This document shows, in pieces, positions 11,165 to 23,246 of a stretch of 64,000 bases of DNA. Position numbers and translations under genes: made by a program. The DNA is taken from contig NC_061510.1 of the NCBI RefSeq assembly GCF_022539505.1, positions 395,480,249 to 395,544,248 of the forward strand. The letters are read 5' to 3'. Numbering within the stretch: position 1 is the stretch's first letter; every line of letters starts with the position of its first letter. Under the pieces are notes generated by a model that was not told the origin of the DNA, ran no database searches, and was given only the letters and a program-made list of their open reading frames with translations. The stretch is from Lolium rigidum. Its lineage: Eukaryota > Streptophyta > Magnoliopsida > Poales > Poaceae.

Positions 11165-12924
11165 ACCCGGCCTGGATCTCGATGTTCCTTCTAGGGATCT
11201 AACTGTTTTTTTTTTGTAGAGAGGGGTAGCCGGCGGCGGGGTATTTACAGGGCTTGATCGTAGTACTACACCATGTAGGAATGGAGATGGCTGTAGCCTG
11301 TAGGGCGCGATCGCGTGGGTTCAATTTCGATCTCTGTGGTTTGAATTTCTGTTTCTCGACGAAGGAAACGGAAGTCGTGAGAAGGAGATTTGCGCCTGGC
11401 CTGCTTCGCTAGCAAGGCCGGGCCCATGAGCGCCCCACGAGTTTGAGGGCCTGTTTAGTTCAGAGATATTTCACAGGACTTTGACAGGGCCTGGCCGCAG
11501 CCGCGCTCGTGTTGTCTGGTTAAAAATACGATCATGTCTCAACAGTCAATCAACGATCAACATGCGTGCAAAGAAGATCGGCCATGGCATTTTCTGGCTT
11601 TGATGCGCTGTACGACCTCCCCAATAGCTGATGATCTCGCTGTCTCGTTCTTCGCGCCGCCTTGCAGGGCACTGCAGTGCAGTGCAATGTGATGCATTGA
11701 TTGTAGTGATTGTATTCAGGCTTTCTGCTCAATCAAGTGAGGTTATGAGTAAACGTGTAGTTTATAGGATTTGATAGTTTGGATGAAACTAGTTGAATAT
11801 AGTATGTGTGTTACCACAAAACACTATGTATGTCCCTAAAAAAATCTGAATATGTGTGGCATATCTGAGTCTTAAGATAAAATTCTTCATTGACCATATG
11901 TACGGAAAGTAATGTCATAAATTGTTCATTGGCCTAGCTATTTCTCGACACTCTTAATATATTCTTGTACAGTGTGAGATTATACTCTCATTGTGTTTCC
12001 TTGTAACCGAGCAAGTGTACCAAAGAGTTAATAACTATAATTAGTTGTATATGTTGTGACCATGAACTGATTGCTAATGTAATACCCACGTATTCCATAT
12101 CGCATCGAGGCCTAAAATCCAGAAGAAAAAAAAACACGAAAACGAGTTGGTCCGACTATTTCGAGATTGGTGGAATAACATATGAGAGAACATACGAACA
12201 ACTCGTAGAAGATGTCATGGGCTCCGAATATGTCGGTGTGGTGTGCGCGCCTTGGGGTACTAGGACTTGGGATTTAGCACCCCTCCTATTCTCCCATTTT
12301 CCTCTTGTTGTTGCATGGTGGTGGACGCAAAACTCGGGGGAGACAGGGCTCAGGTTCCATATGCCAATATGACACTGCCTCGTGGCGCTCGCAAACGGCG
12401 TATCCAACTCGTTATGCTCCTCTTTTGGTAGTGTTCCATGGTGGACGATGATGTTTGGGGTGGAATTGCATGACAACAATCCAAATAAGCTCGGTGGCGG
12501 TTCATATCTTAAGATTATGGTCGGATCCACTTCTTGGTACATCCATCATGGTGATGGTGGTCGCGGGGAAGAAGGCCTCTTGCCTAATCTTCTATTTGTA
12601 ATGCAAGGATCCTAGGTTGTAGATGTTCCTCGGAGCTCCTTAACAGTGGGCTTGTAGCCATCGATGTCGGCTTGCTCCTGATTCTTCTTGCCGAAAGGCA
12701 GCCCTCCTCAGTCACGTGACAATGGTTCTTCTTTCTCCTAGCTCCATGCCGACTTGGAGAATCTTTGACTCCATCGGATGCAACACAATGGTGCCACCCC
12801 AAGGTGTTCGTCCCTGGCGACGATATAGTTGGTTCAGGTAGTGAGTTCTTTTTTTTGTTGTAGTGGAGAAGACTTCATCGCATTTTCCAAAAAAAAATCA
12901 GGGTCCCTGTTATATAAGTGTTGT
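11165..12924. other. Intergenic; nothing firmly assigned
   Basis: Mixed composition. Reading frames at 12156-12542 (minus) and 12382-12615 (plus) overlap each other and lack recognisable motifs or codon bias. No repeat boundaries or RNA genes were identified. Confidence 0.4.
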
Positions 12925-12929
12925 TTTTG

Positions 12930-13290
12930 GCTGCGTAAGCGAGGCGATTGACATTCGCCTAGTGCCTAGGCGATGCTTAAGCGGCCTAGACAGCTTAGGC
13001 GCAGCCTAGTCGAGCATAGTTTACACCAACAAGTGTGTATATGGGTTATTATATGTGAATAAACATTAATTTAGAACATAGAACATGTAAAGGTGTAAAT
13101 TTCTAATAAATGCCTTGAAAATAATGCCCATCTATCTCGATCATGAAGTATTGCATGATTTCTTATTGTGGAAGACGATTTCTTGGTTACACTGCCTACA
13201 CTTCCGCTAATGTCCTAGGCGAGACGTTTATCCATCACCTAATGCCTAAGCGTGCTTAAGCGGTGCCTAAGCGCCGCCTTGTGCAACAAA
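12930..13290. repeat. Palindromic MITE-like element
   Basis: Both ends are built from GCCTAGGCGATGCTTAAGCGG-like blocks. The left end (12930-13015) carries CTTAAGCGGCC and GCTTAGGCGC; the right end (13215-13285) carries the inverted equivalents GCTTAAGCGGTGCC and AAGCGCCGCC. The middle is AT-rich and non-coding. Inverted ends with an AT-rich core suggest a non-autonomous DNA transposon. Superfamily and target duplication could not be fixed. Confidence 0.4.
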
Positions 13291-13299
13291 GCCTTTAGG

Positions 13300-14458
13300 T
13301 AACTTGTAAACCCACCTCCAGTATACAATGCACAGCTTTTGGGTCCTTCAGGACCCATCACTTGTTCAAAAGAACATATAATCCAAAGAAAAAAAGACAA
13401 AACAATACCACAACAATTTTTAACTGCAAAGGGTTGCACGCACAAACGACATCACACTTAGGGCATGTATAGATGAGGCAACACTAAGATTTTGAAGCGA
13501 CTGCTTACGCCAGCCGACATCCTACACAATGGCTGGTGCCGGCAAAACGCCAACAAGGCTCTCACTCGTCCCACCTCTTACTTTGGACATGACGCCCATG
13601 TTATCTCTCCTTTGGAGGAGAAACAGTAGCTGATTGTTGATCTCCAAACATAATGGATTAGAGGACCATGTAAGAGAAAATTAGAGGATGAGCGGTGTTC
13701 AGTCTATATATTTGGTCCGTCATGTTGGACCCATTCATTAGTGGATTTATTAGAACTTCACAAGCTCGGTTCACAAAATTGTTGATCTCCAAACTTTTTT
13801 TTTAGATGTTGATCTCCAAACTTTCAAGACTTTCCATTTGTTGCATTGCAACATAAATAATATGACCGTGAATCAACGAAGCGGCATGGAAAAGGTGGTA
13901 GGAGACTTTGATGAGCTCACGAAAGGGTAACCATTGTGAAATTCTAGTCTAGAGTATGTACCAAAAAACCAAAACACAAAGTTTAATTAATATCACAATA
14001 TGAGTCTCTATAAATTAGTTTATATAGGAGTATCAAACTTATACTCCCTAAAGGATTGCTCAACCAAACAGTTTTATGGAGCGGTCAGTTGATATTTTCA
14101 AAGCCTCAGTCGATGCAACTTTGCTTTAGTGAAAAGTACAACTTGCATATTTTTCACCTAATTGAAGTTGGGTGATTCAGGCCTAGCAAAATCCAAAAAA
14201 ATCTTTTTATGGAATTTTCTGCCCTTGCTTCTCCATTACACAGGCCGTGTAAACTGCACATGGAACAATGGGATATGTCTTCTGTCTTTGGGGTTGTGCT
14301 GCCTAGCTGCATCACGGTTCGCGCTACCGTGTGATGTGTGGCCTGGATACCGCACACTCCAAATCCTTTTGTTCAGTTAATAATTAATCGGCTCCATTGC
14401 TGAACCAAATCTCAAACACGACCTCCCCTGCGCCGCCTTCCCTCCCAACGCCGACGAC
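13300..14458. other. Intergenic, upstream region of cactin
   Basis: AT-rich sequence without a supported ORF. The last 80 bp before the cactin ATG become C-rich (CCTCCCCTGCGCCGCC), typical of a grass 5' UTR. No TATA box is clear enough to call. Confidence 0.4.
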
Positions 14459-17400
14459 ATGCCTAGGAAGGAGCGCGAGAGCTCGTCGCGGCGGCGGCGG
14501 CGGCGCAGCCCGTCCCCGTCCGACACGGACGACGCCTCCGACTCCAGCGGCTCGCCGTCGCCCCGGCGGAGCCGGAGCCGCCACCGCCGCAGGAGCCGCC
14601 GGAAGGCCACCCCGTCCTCCTCCAGCGATGCAAGCGATTCCCAGGCCTCGGGCTCCGGGTCCGACTCCGGCGGCCGCCGCCGGAAGAGGAGCTCGAGCGG
14701 CAAGCGCGGGGGCGTCACCGAGGAGCAGATCGTGGAGTACATGTCGAAGAAGGCGCAGAAGAAGGTACGCGCTCGTTCGGCTGGCCCTTGTGTTGCTGTT
14801 AGGGTTTCCGTTGCTAACTTGGTAGTGGCCGTGGTTCTGCAGGCAGAGAAGGTGGCGAAGAAGATGAAGGGGAACGCGGTGTCTGGGTACTCCAACGATT
14901 CCAACCCTTTTGGGGATCCAAACCTGACAGAGAAGTACGCGAATTCGTTTCCCACATCCGATGCATTAGGCATTACATTAGTGGAATTTGGCTTTGCTAG
15001 TAGCAATGTTTGGTGCTGTTAGGCTACTATGTTTCTTTGATGCCCTAAATCCCAGTCCGAGGTAGCTCTGCCTATAGGTTCTTCTGTTACTCTGAATCTG
15101 TTACAACCGTTTAAAAGTTTGGGCTTGTTTAGTGACACTGTGGCGAGTCTGTGATGACTTGTCTTTGTCAAGTATACAATAAACCAGCTTGGCGAGTAAC
15201 GCGTAAAATCTCAAGCATGCATGCATATCCTGTAGGAAATACGAGTAATGTGCTTGGTTAGTCAGTGTGCTAGCAAATTTCAGTGTATGCGATATATTCT
15301 CACGAGATAAGTGTTCTTGAGCTATTATGTTTGGTCTTATGTTTTGGTTGCACACTTTTTTTAGACCATTGAAAATATAACATGTATACTATTTCTAATG
15401 TTCATTTGTACTTGTGAGTAGTGTGAAAAATCGACTGGACTGCAGACCATATATTGTTTAATATCCTTTACTGTTGCATGCTACTCGACTGGATAGTTGG
15501 TTTAGTCAGACATACCTAAAGAAGGATGCTCAAGTATGAACCTTTTCGTTTTGCAGCTTTGTTTGGCGAAAGAAGATTGAGCGTGCTGTAACTGAAGGAC
15601 AAACTGTGGACATTTCTGTCAAAACTGAGAAGAAGAAAATGAGGGATAGAATGGTATTATGAACTGTAAATTTCATTCGAACAATATTCTGTTTTCTTCC
15701 ATTATGAGTTTGTACTTTGAAGCCTATATAAATATCACTCATGATCCTTCCTACAATTAACAAAGTCTAGATTTTAGACTTTGAATGAATTTAACTCTCT
15801 GTGATTCCAGATGAACAAATGTTTTCTTGTGATTGCTTACCAGACTAGCATTATGTTCCTATCATCTTATGGAGCAAGACTTTCTTGGGGACTGGAACTA
15901 TCTGCTATATTAATTAATACGTTCCTGCTACAGTATGCGCAATATCATGTCCTAGAGTTTAAACTTGAGGGTAACTGCAAATGCGCCACCAAAAATATAG
16001 TTTATAAAGTGTAAACTTATGCCTCTACAACATTCATAACCATTATGTGTGTTGATATGTTCCCGTGAAAAAGTGCATTTGGTCTTATGCCTTGGACAAG
16101 TAATTTAGTTTGATGACTACTGCATCAAAGTATATCCTCACATTTACTATTGTTTGTAAGAAAGTTTAGAGTCTATGAGTGCCTGATACCTGTTCCTGCA
16201 CTTTAAATTTAGGCTGAAATAGAAAAGGTTAAGAAGAGAAGGGAGGAAAGAGCAATTGAAAAAGCACAGCACGAGGAGGAAATGGTCAGCATATATCTCT
16301 GGTTTTTGTAAGTCATAGCTAGTTTCAAGTAATAGTGCTTGTGGAACTAAATATCTAGCTGTATTTGTAGGCATTGTTAGCGAGAGAAAGAGCACGCGCT
16401 GAGTTTCAAGATTGGGAGAAGAAAGAGGAAGAGGTTCATACTTCACAGCCTGACAATTAACATGCAGATTTTGTTGAATTAATATGGCTTCACTATTAAA
16501 CAGTTCTTATGTTGGCATGCAGTTTCATTTTGATCAAAGCAAATTTAGGTCTGAAATCAGGTTACGGGAGGGACGTACAAAACCTATTGATGTTCTCCTG
16601 AAGAATCTTAACTTTGCAGATGAATTTGATGTTGAGTTAAATGAGCCCTACTTGGTGTTCAAGGTATATACCAGTTCTTGTAACCTGTTTGATATCATTC
16701 ACCAAAGGGTGATTGCATGCTTGCACTTAAAAGAAACCTCAAAATAAGGTGGCACTCACGCACACCATTTGGTCTGTCCTATTCAGCCTTGGCAATAGAA
16801 TAATAAATACTCCCTGTAATGTGTATCCCTCGTGACAAAATCTCATTGCACAGTGTATTTACCAGTTGACTATTATCTTATGATGATAAGAATGCATTTC
16901 ATTTAACATTTAACTATTTAAGTCATATCACTCCACCCACTACAGTGCGCCATTAGTATTCAGTATGTTTTTTATACTTATTTTAAAAGAGAGAGCAAGT
17001 TTTGGTTTCAATGAAATCACAAACACTTCTTGCCATGTATCTGCTCCTCGTTTCCAGGCTTTTGGAATTTGTTTTTTTTTGGAGAACTAATTTTTTATTT
17101 TTTCATTATGAGGTTTCATGTTTCCCCTTAGTATGCTCTTTAGGAGAAGATGCACTACTGAAGTACTGATCTTAATTAAGCAGTCTTTTTTCTTTGTTGA
17201 ATTTCTCTACCGTACAAGTATTGGTTTCCATCTACTAGATCCATAGATATCTTATGAAGCTCAAAAACGAAAATCTGTTTATACATATCTTGTTTCTCAC
17301 TATTTTCACTCACAATTTTTTTAACCGGTCATAAATATTACTCCCTCTGTCCCTAAAAAAGCTGCTCAACTTTGTCTAGATACGGAGGTATATAGACATG

Positions 17401-20400
17401 TTTAAGTTATAGATACAGCCGTACCTAGAAAAAAGTTGATTAGTTTTTTTTTAATGCGGAGGGAGTACGTTAAAATTTAAGGCCAGACTTGTTCTCATAC
17501 AAATGCAGTAGAATTCTAAAGTTGGCAGATTTAAGACCTCATTAGTCACTTGTCACCAAGTATTAAACAAGTCCATGTACAAATTCTAACTGCATCTGAA
17601 ATAATCAATTGATCACATTACTAACAGTAACAATTCTTCAGCAAATAGCGTACAAAAGAGAAAGGGGACCTCTCTCTGCAGTTCTTTCAATTTATTTTGA
17701 AAATAACCATACCATCTGTTCCCACTATCATACAACTAGCCCTTATCCATTTTCTTCCGCAACTGTTGAAGCATAAGCAATTTGCAAAATTGCAGGGATT
17801 AACAGTGAAGGAAATGGAAGAGCTACGTGATGACATTAAGATGCATCTTGATCTGGACAGGGAAAGCCAAGTGAATGTCAAGTACTGGGAGGTACATGTC
17901 TTCATCTTATCCTCCTGAATATTATCCGTGACTTTGAAATTGATTCCAAGGATACACACCCTATGACTGCTGAATGAGCTACCAAAACTGTATAGTCCTA
18001 AGTAGGAGTTGGCAGGGTCCTCAGCTGACAGTATTTTTGGTATTTTGTTTCGGTTTGCAAAAATATTGCGTGGTATGGTATGTCAGGAAATGTTCTTTAG
18101 CTTGTTAGATACAATTTAACCCTTAGTTCCTCACTGAAACTAAACCAAGCTTGATAGTGAGTTTGTAATATGGAAGGAGATCTCACTAATATGTTAAGTT
18201 TATTTCATTTCATGTTTGTATGGCTATCTATATTGTTCATACATGTTGACTCTTGATTTCATCAGGCACTCATGGTAGTGTGTGACTGGGAGCTAGGCGA
18301 GGCTCGGAAAAGAGATGCCATAGACCGCTCTAGGGTGCGTGGGGAGGAACCACCCCGCGAGGCGGAAGAGAGAGGCTTACATGCAAGTATTGAGGGGGAT
18401 GTAAAAGATCTCTTGGAAGGTAAGACTTCCACAGAGCTGGAAGAGATGCAAAGTCAAATTGAGTCCCAGATGCGCTCTGGAACTGCAAAAGTTGTTGAAT
18501 ACTGGGAGGCCATTTTGAAACGCCTTCATATTTACAAAGCAAAGGTATGTCATGCTTGTAGTTCGTAGAAACTGTTAATGGCTCGACAGAAGCGAATCTG
18601 ATTTCTGGTTATACCACTATTATTAGGCATTTTTTGTTTTATTCATAGAACACAAGTACATTGGTGCACAAGTATCTGTAATTGACCCTGTTTCCTCAAC
18701 ATTATCTTCAAAGCCACATGATTAGGAGTCTTGTTCAAATGAAAGCATTCATCTGTAGCTGATCTTTCTAACTTTCTGAACTTATAATTCATCTGGTTGC
18801 ACAGTTGATTAATATTATCTCGTAAAAAATATAGGCTCATTTCTTATTTCTATGCCATGCAGGCTTGCCTTAGAGAAATCCATGCTTCTCTCCTGCGGAA
18901 GCATCTGCATCGTCTAGAGAATACTGCTGCTCCTGAACAGGCTGTGGAAGCTGATGAGGAATTAGACACTAAAGAGGAGGATACGATGCATGACGAGGAA
19001 GAAGGTTTAGATGATAGAAGATATTCTCCAGAACCTATAGCTGAAGAAACAGAGAACCATTTGGATGAAGAAGCTGGCTCCTTCTCGCCTGAGCTAATGC
19101 ATGGCACTGAAGATGAAGATGCAATTGATCCTGACGAGGACAAGGCGGAACTGGTATATAGTCTTTTTCTGCAACATTGTGCTTTTTACAGTAATTAAAA
19201 CACCGACCTGAATAGTAATGATTATTTATGCAGTCAATACCAACTCATTATTAGTTAAATTATACAATACTGCCCTATAGTAATCAGGTAGACCATATTG
19301 TGCAAAAACAAGTTAATTAGCAGCCTATGATAGAAATACTTGTAACAGGGCAACATTCCAGTAAGATCATAGGATAACCTCTCAAGCAGTTGAAACTTTG
19401 GGGGGCCTTCGTGGATGTTTACCCTGAAAGAGGCTTAGTTCCTTTTAACTTATGATGGTAATACTAATGCACCCTAGGATGAAGGACAGTTTCCCTTGTC
19501 TAAAGTTTTAATATGTGAGCAACCAGCAGGATCTTGGCCCCTTCATTTCGTAGAAAGATAATTGGCGGGTTAATAAGCGAAATTTGTGAATACTGATTTT
19601 AAGGTTCTTTTGGAGCCTTTGTGCAGCATTTGTTTCCCTGGGGTTGGGGGCGTGTTTTTTTTTCCCCAGTTCAGTGTTGGATGAGACGATGAGTAGAGTA
19701 CATGGCCTATGTCCATTACAAATTTGAAATGAGGTTGACCCATCAGTCTCACAACTCACAAGTGCGCTTCGAAATAATCTCCAGGATCGGCAACGTGAAG
19801 CTGTAGTTATCGAGCACCAGAGGAAAGTTAAGGATGTCATGACAGCTAAGGCAAGAAAACCAGATGAAATGGAGGTGAAAGCAATGAAAGCGATGGGAGC
19901 AATGGAGGAAGGGGATGCCGTATTTGGTTCAGGTGCTGAAGTGAACCTGGATTCACAGGTTTGTCTCATTTGCCTTCTGGACAGAAACAATACTACAATC
20001 TTTTAATGTAGAACTTACCACATCGTATTGCTTTCTGAACACATTATTACTAGTAGATGTGTATCCATATCATCCAGCATTATGTCGCAATGCTGGATTC
20101 ACCTGTAATCAGGAACTCAGAATAATCTTTTAATGTAGAACTTAACCTTGCTTTCTGAACATATTATTACTACTAGATGCGTATCCATATCATCCAGCAT
20201 TATGTTGCAATGCTGGATTCACCTGTAGTCAGGAGCTCAGAATTACAAATTAACTGAATCTGAAGTTGTGTATATAATCTAAAGCTATGTTTGATACTCT
20301 GCTTTGGAATGTTGATGATATTATGCTTTTACATGCTATGAGATCTAGCAAGTTGGTGCATTTAGCTATTGCCAGTGAACCTCCATTCACTCTTAGGCTC

Positions 20401-20909
20401 TCAGCTGGATTCTCATGAAAATTTACCCGCTTAATGTGCTCACAGGTGTATTGGTGGCATGACAAGTACCGACCAAGAAAACCAAAGTACTTTAATCGCG
20501 TGCATACTGGATACGAGTGGAACAAATACAACCAAACTCATTATGACCACGACAACCCACCTCCCAAAATTGTCCAGGGGTATAAGTTCAACATATTTTA
20601 CCCTGATCTTGTGGATAAATCAAAAGCACCAGTATACACTATAGAGAAAGATGGAAGCGCTGGGGAGACATGTCATATAAGATTCCATGCTGGCCCTCCA
20701 TATGAGGATATTGTAAGTCTTTTGCCCTCTCCTTTTCAATTTAGCTGTAGTTTGATTGAAATTCCACTTACTCTGGTTTTCCTTGGCAGTCTTTTCGTAT
20801 TGTCAACAAGGAGTGGGAGTACTCCCATAAGAAGGGATTCAAGTGCACATTTGAGCGTGGGATTCTTCATCTGTATTTCAACTTCAAGAGATACCGCTAC
20901 AGGCGATAG
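14459..20909 (+). CDS. CTN: Cactin homologue, splicing-associated nuclear protein
   Basis: Twelve exons: 14459-14764, 14843-14934, 15557-15653, 16213-16284, 16371-16433, 16523-16663, 17796-17891, 18266-18544, 18863-19153, 19785-19958, 20446-20712, 20790-20909. All introns are GT-AG, phases agree throughout, and the spliced frame is 665 codons plus stop, the usual plant cactin length. Residues 1-85 are Arg/Ser-rich (RS-like) with an RRRRRRSPSPS stretch. The cactin mid region follows (NPFGDPNL, FVWRKKIERAV, then a coiled-coil Lys/Glu/Arg segment; FHFDQSKFRSEIRLREGR; LNFADEFDVELNEPY). An acidic linker is in exon 9. The conserved C-terminal domain spans exons 11-12 (VYWWHDKYRPRKPKYFNRV, FNIFYPDL, FKCTFERGILHLYFNFKRY) and ends YRYRR at the stop. 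Cactins associate with the spliceosome and act in the nucleus; that is family knowledge. The gene appears intact. The start is the first ATG of the RS-rich frame. Confidence 0.96.
17339..17467. mobile_element. Stowaway-type MITE in cactin intron 6
   Basis: Begins TACTCCCTCTGTCCC and ends with the inverted GCGGAGGGAGTA, flanked by TA. The inner arms GATACGGAGGTA and GATACAGCCGTACC are partly inverted. This is the common Tc1/mariner-derived MITE signature of grasses. It is about 129 bp and non-coding. Confidence 0.85.
19999..20248 (+). repeat. Tandem duplication (about 125 bp x 2) in cactin intron 10
   Basis: Two adjacent copies start AATCTTTTAATGTAGAACTTA (19999 and about 20126). Each contains GTATCCATATCATCCAGC and a short palindrome ATGCTGGATTCACC/CCAGCAT. 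The copies differ by a few substitutions and a small indel. They lie entirely within the intron between exons 10 and 11. Confidence 0.85.
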
Positions 20910-21600
20910 ATGCCACACCAAAGAAAGAACTGGAGCATTGGGCTATTTGAAGCTGGTTTCTTGTTTCCTGCTGGACAGTGTATGCATGCAGGCCCGCACC
21001 GACATGATATTGAAGTCTGAGTGTCCATCCTCAAGCTAGGCCATGCACCAAAACGAGAATATAGCAAACAATCTGATAGTCTGCATCATTTTTTTTGTGG
21101 CGCTTCCTTCCTTGAGCTGAATGGAGATTGCATTGGAGCACAAACTCAAAATACTTGTACATGTATGCTATGATCCTATGCCCTTTATGTGGGATTTGTT
21201 CAAACTAACAAAAGAAACAGATGTATCTTAATGTTATCTGTTAGGTTTGTGTTCAGTTTTGTGCTAACTATTAACAGAAGAAACAGATCAGAATTGCCAA
21301 AAAAGTGAACTGAAAATAATACGTTTGCAATGTCTTAACAGTGGGTTTTGTTGATTTTCTTCTAAGTATGGTTTGTGATCTTGAAAGTACGATATTTGTG
21401 CTACTACATGTTAGGATTGTGGTCAGTTTACATGTTATGCTTGCTGATCTGACGATGGAATGGCGTAACACAAGAATAGAGAAAGGATTCACAAAGCAAC
21501 CTTATGTGAACAGACTAAATATGGTCCATTGGAGTCCTGTGATGGTGCCTCCATATTTCTTCAGAATGACTTAGAACTTTTGTCTACATTTTGTAGTATA
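20910..21600 (+). other. Cactin 3' UTR and convergent intergenic start
   Basis: Sequence after the cactin stop is AT-rich and non-coding. The 3' UTR probably lies within about the first 330 bp, inferred from composition. No polyadenylation signal was assigned firmly. Confidence 0.4.
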
Positions 21601-22050
21601 CAATGTGCGAAGGCTAATTCAGCTGTGGAATCTAGAACTGAATGACCATCCTGGATCTAGATAAGGCTAAGTCCAAGCTAGGAGCAACTCAGTTCAGTTG
21701 CTTCTGTGAACTGGGCCTGCTCTCCAAATATCCAGAAGTCCTGAACCAAACCAGGTGTGCGCTAAGCGATACAAAGCCAAAAATCCAAGCAAGTAATGAT
21801 ACCATTTCAGAACTGTTGTATAAGTGGGGCAGTAAAAAGATGCATTGTGCAAAGGCCAATTTGGCTTGGGGAATCTAGAACTGGATGACCAGCTTGGGTC
21901 TGGACAAGGCTAAGTTCAAGCCAAGAGCAACTCAGTTTAGTTGCTTCTGTGACTTGGACCTGCTTCCCACTATCCAGAACCAAAACAGGTCTGAGCTGAT
22001 CCAGACGAAGCCAACAATGGAAGCAAGTAATGATATCATTTTCAGGAAGC
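21601..22050. repeat. Imperfect tandem duplication (about 241 bp unit)
   Basis: Copy 1 starts at about 21601 and copy 2 at about 21842. Shared landmarks are GGAATCTAGAACTG, AGAGCAACTCAGTT, AGTTGCTTCTGTGA and GAAGCAAGTAATGATA. Each copy has a short plus-strand ORF of related sequence (21642-21878 and 21885-22091), with no recognisable protein family. It fills the gap between the convergent cactin and Argonaute genes. Function unknown; the ORFs probably reflect duplicated non-coding DNA. Confidence 0.7.
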
Positions 22051-22330
22051 GAAAGACAAAAGATGAGAATAGCAAGGCAACTAGGCAATAGACTTGTCAT
22101 AACTTAAAACTCTTGCATAGGTTTCAAAGAGTTGATATTAAAGGCCTTCAAGGCCACCAAAAAAAGCTCAGTCATATCCTGGCTACTTCGAATAGCAGAA
22201 AGAAAGGCTCAAGGCCACAAGTCTTGAATTAAGATAACTCAGAACCATCGCCAACTCAGGCTCTCACACACATCTCATCATCCAGCAAGGGAAGTACTGC
22301 AGGTCGAAGAATGAACAACTCCAGGGGAGC

Positions 22331-23200
22331 TCAGCAGTAGAACATGACGTCCTTGACATTCTCCTTGATCAGTGGGAGTTGGCGCACCTCCGCAGGTCCC
22401 TCTCGGGCAACACCTCCGCCAGGGGTTGAGCCACCATCTGAACTGTCTCCTTCCACGTAGTAGCGAGCACGGAATGCAGCAAGATGGGCATAGTACGCTG
22501 GTGGGACTGCAGAGAAAGGATAAACCAGTTAAACAAAATGGCTCATGAAGGTAAAATGCTACATAATGTAAAGAAAACGGCTCAGTTATTCAAGCACCAA
22601 GTTTGAAAACGACAAGGGAAAAAAAGGGGAAAAGATGTTTTGTGTTCAATTCACTGCAAAGGTAGGTTGCATAAGCTAAGGTGTATGTCAGGAAATACAT
22701 GCTAATTTAGAGTTTTATACCAAAAGTCCTCATAGAGCAGCTTCATTAAGCAAGTCTAGGACACCAATGCAATTACTACCTTACATCACTGTGGTTCAAG
22801 AACTAATCTATAGCAGGAGGCATAAACTACATCATGCTAGCAAGATAATCTTGTATACTTCATAGTCAAATCATACAAGTCCAGGACACCAGTGTGATTA
22901 CTACCTTACATCACTGTGGTTCAAGAACTAATCCATAGCAGGAGGCATAAACTACATGCTAGCAAGAATATCTTGTATACTTCATGGTCAAATCATAACA
23001 AACTAGCTACTAGAGTATATTGTAAATGCTCATAGAAGAAAATCACACAAAGAATAGACAAAACTTCATGCAAGTAAATTAAAGGAATGAAACTGAAGGA
23101 GGAAACTCACCAACAGAGACTGCGCGAGTGCAACGAGCATATCTGCATCAGAGATGTACCAGCGTTAAACCATCATCAGTGTCAAGAGAGATCAATAGAT

Positions 23201-23246
<46 letters not shown>

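Noticed and set aside
12156..12542. 128-codon minus-strand ORF
   Set aside because: Overlaps an open plus-strand frame, no recognisable protein and no splice context.
14377..15006. 209-codon minus-strand ORF opposite cactin exon 1
   Set aside because: Antisense shadow of the Arg/Ser-rich GC-rich exon; it extends through the intron without support.
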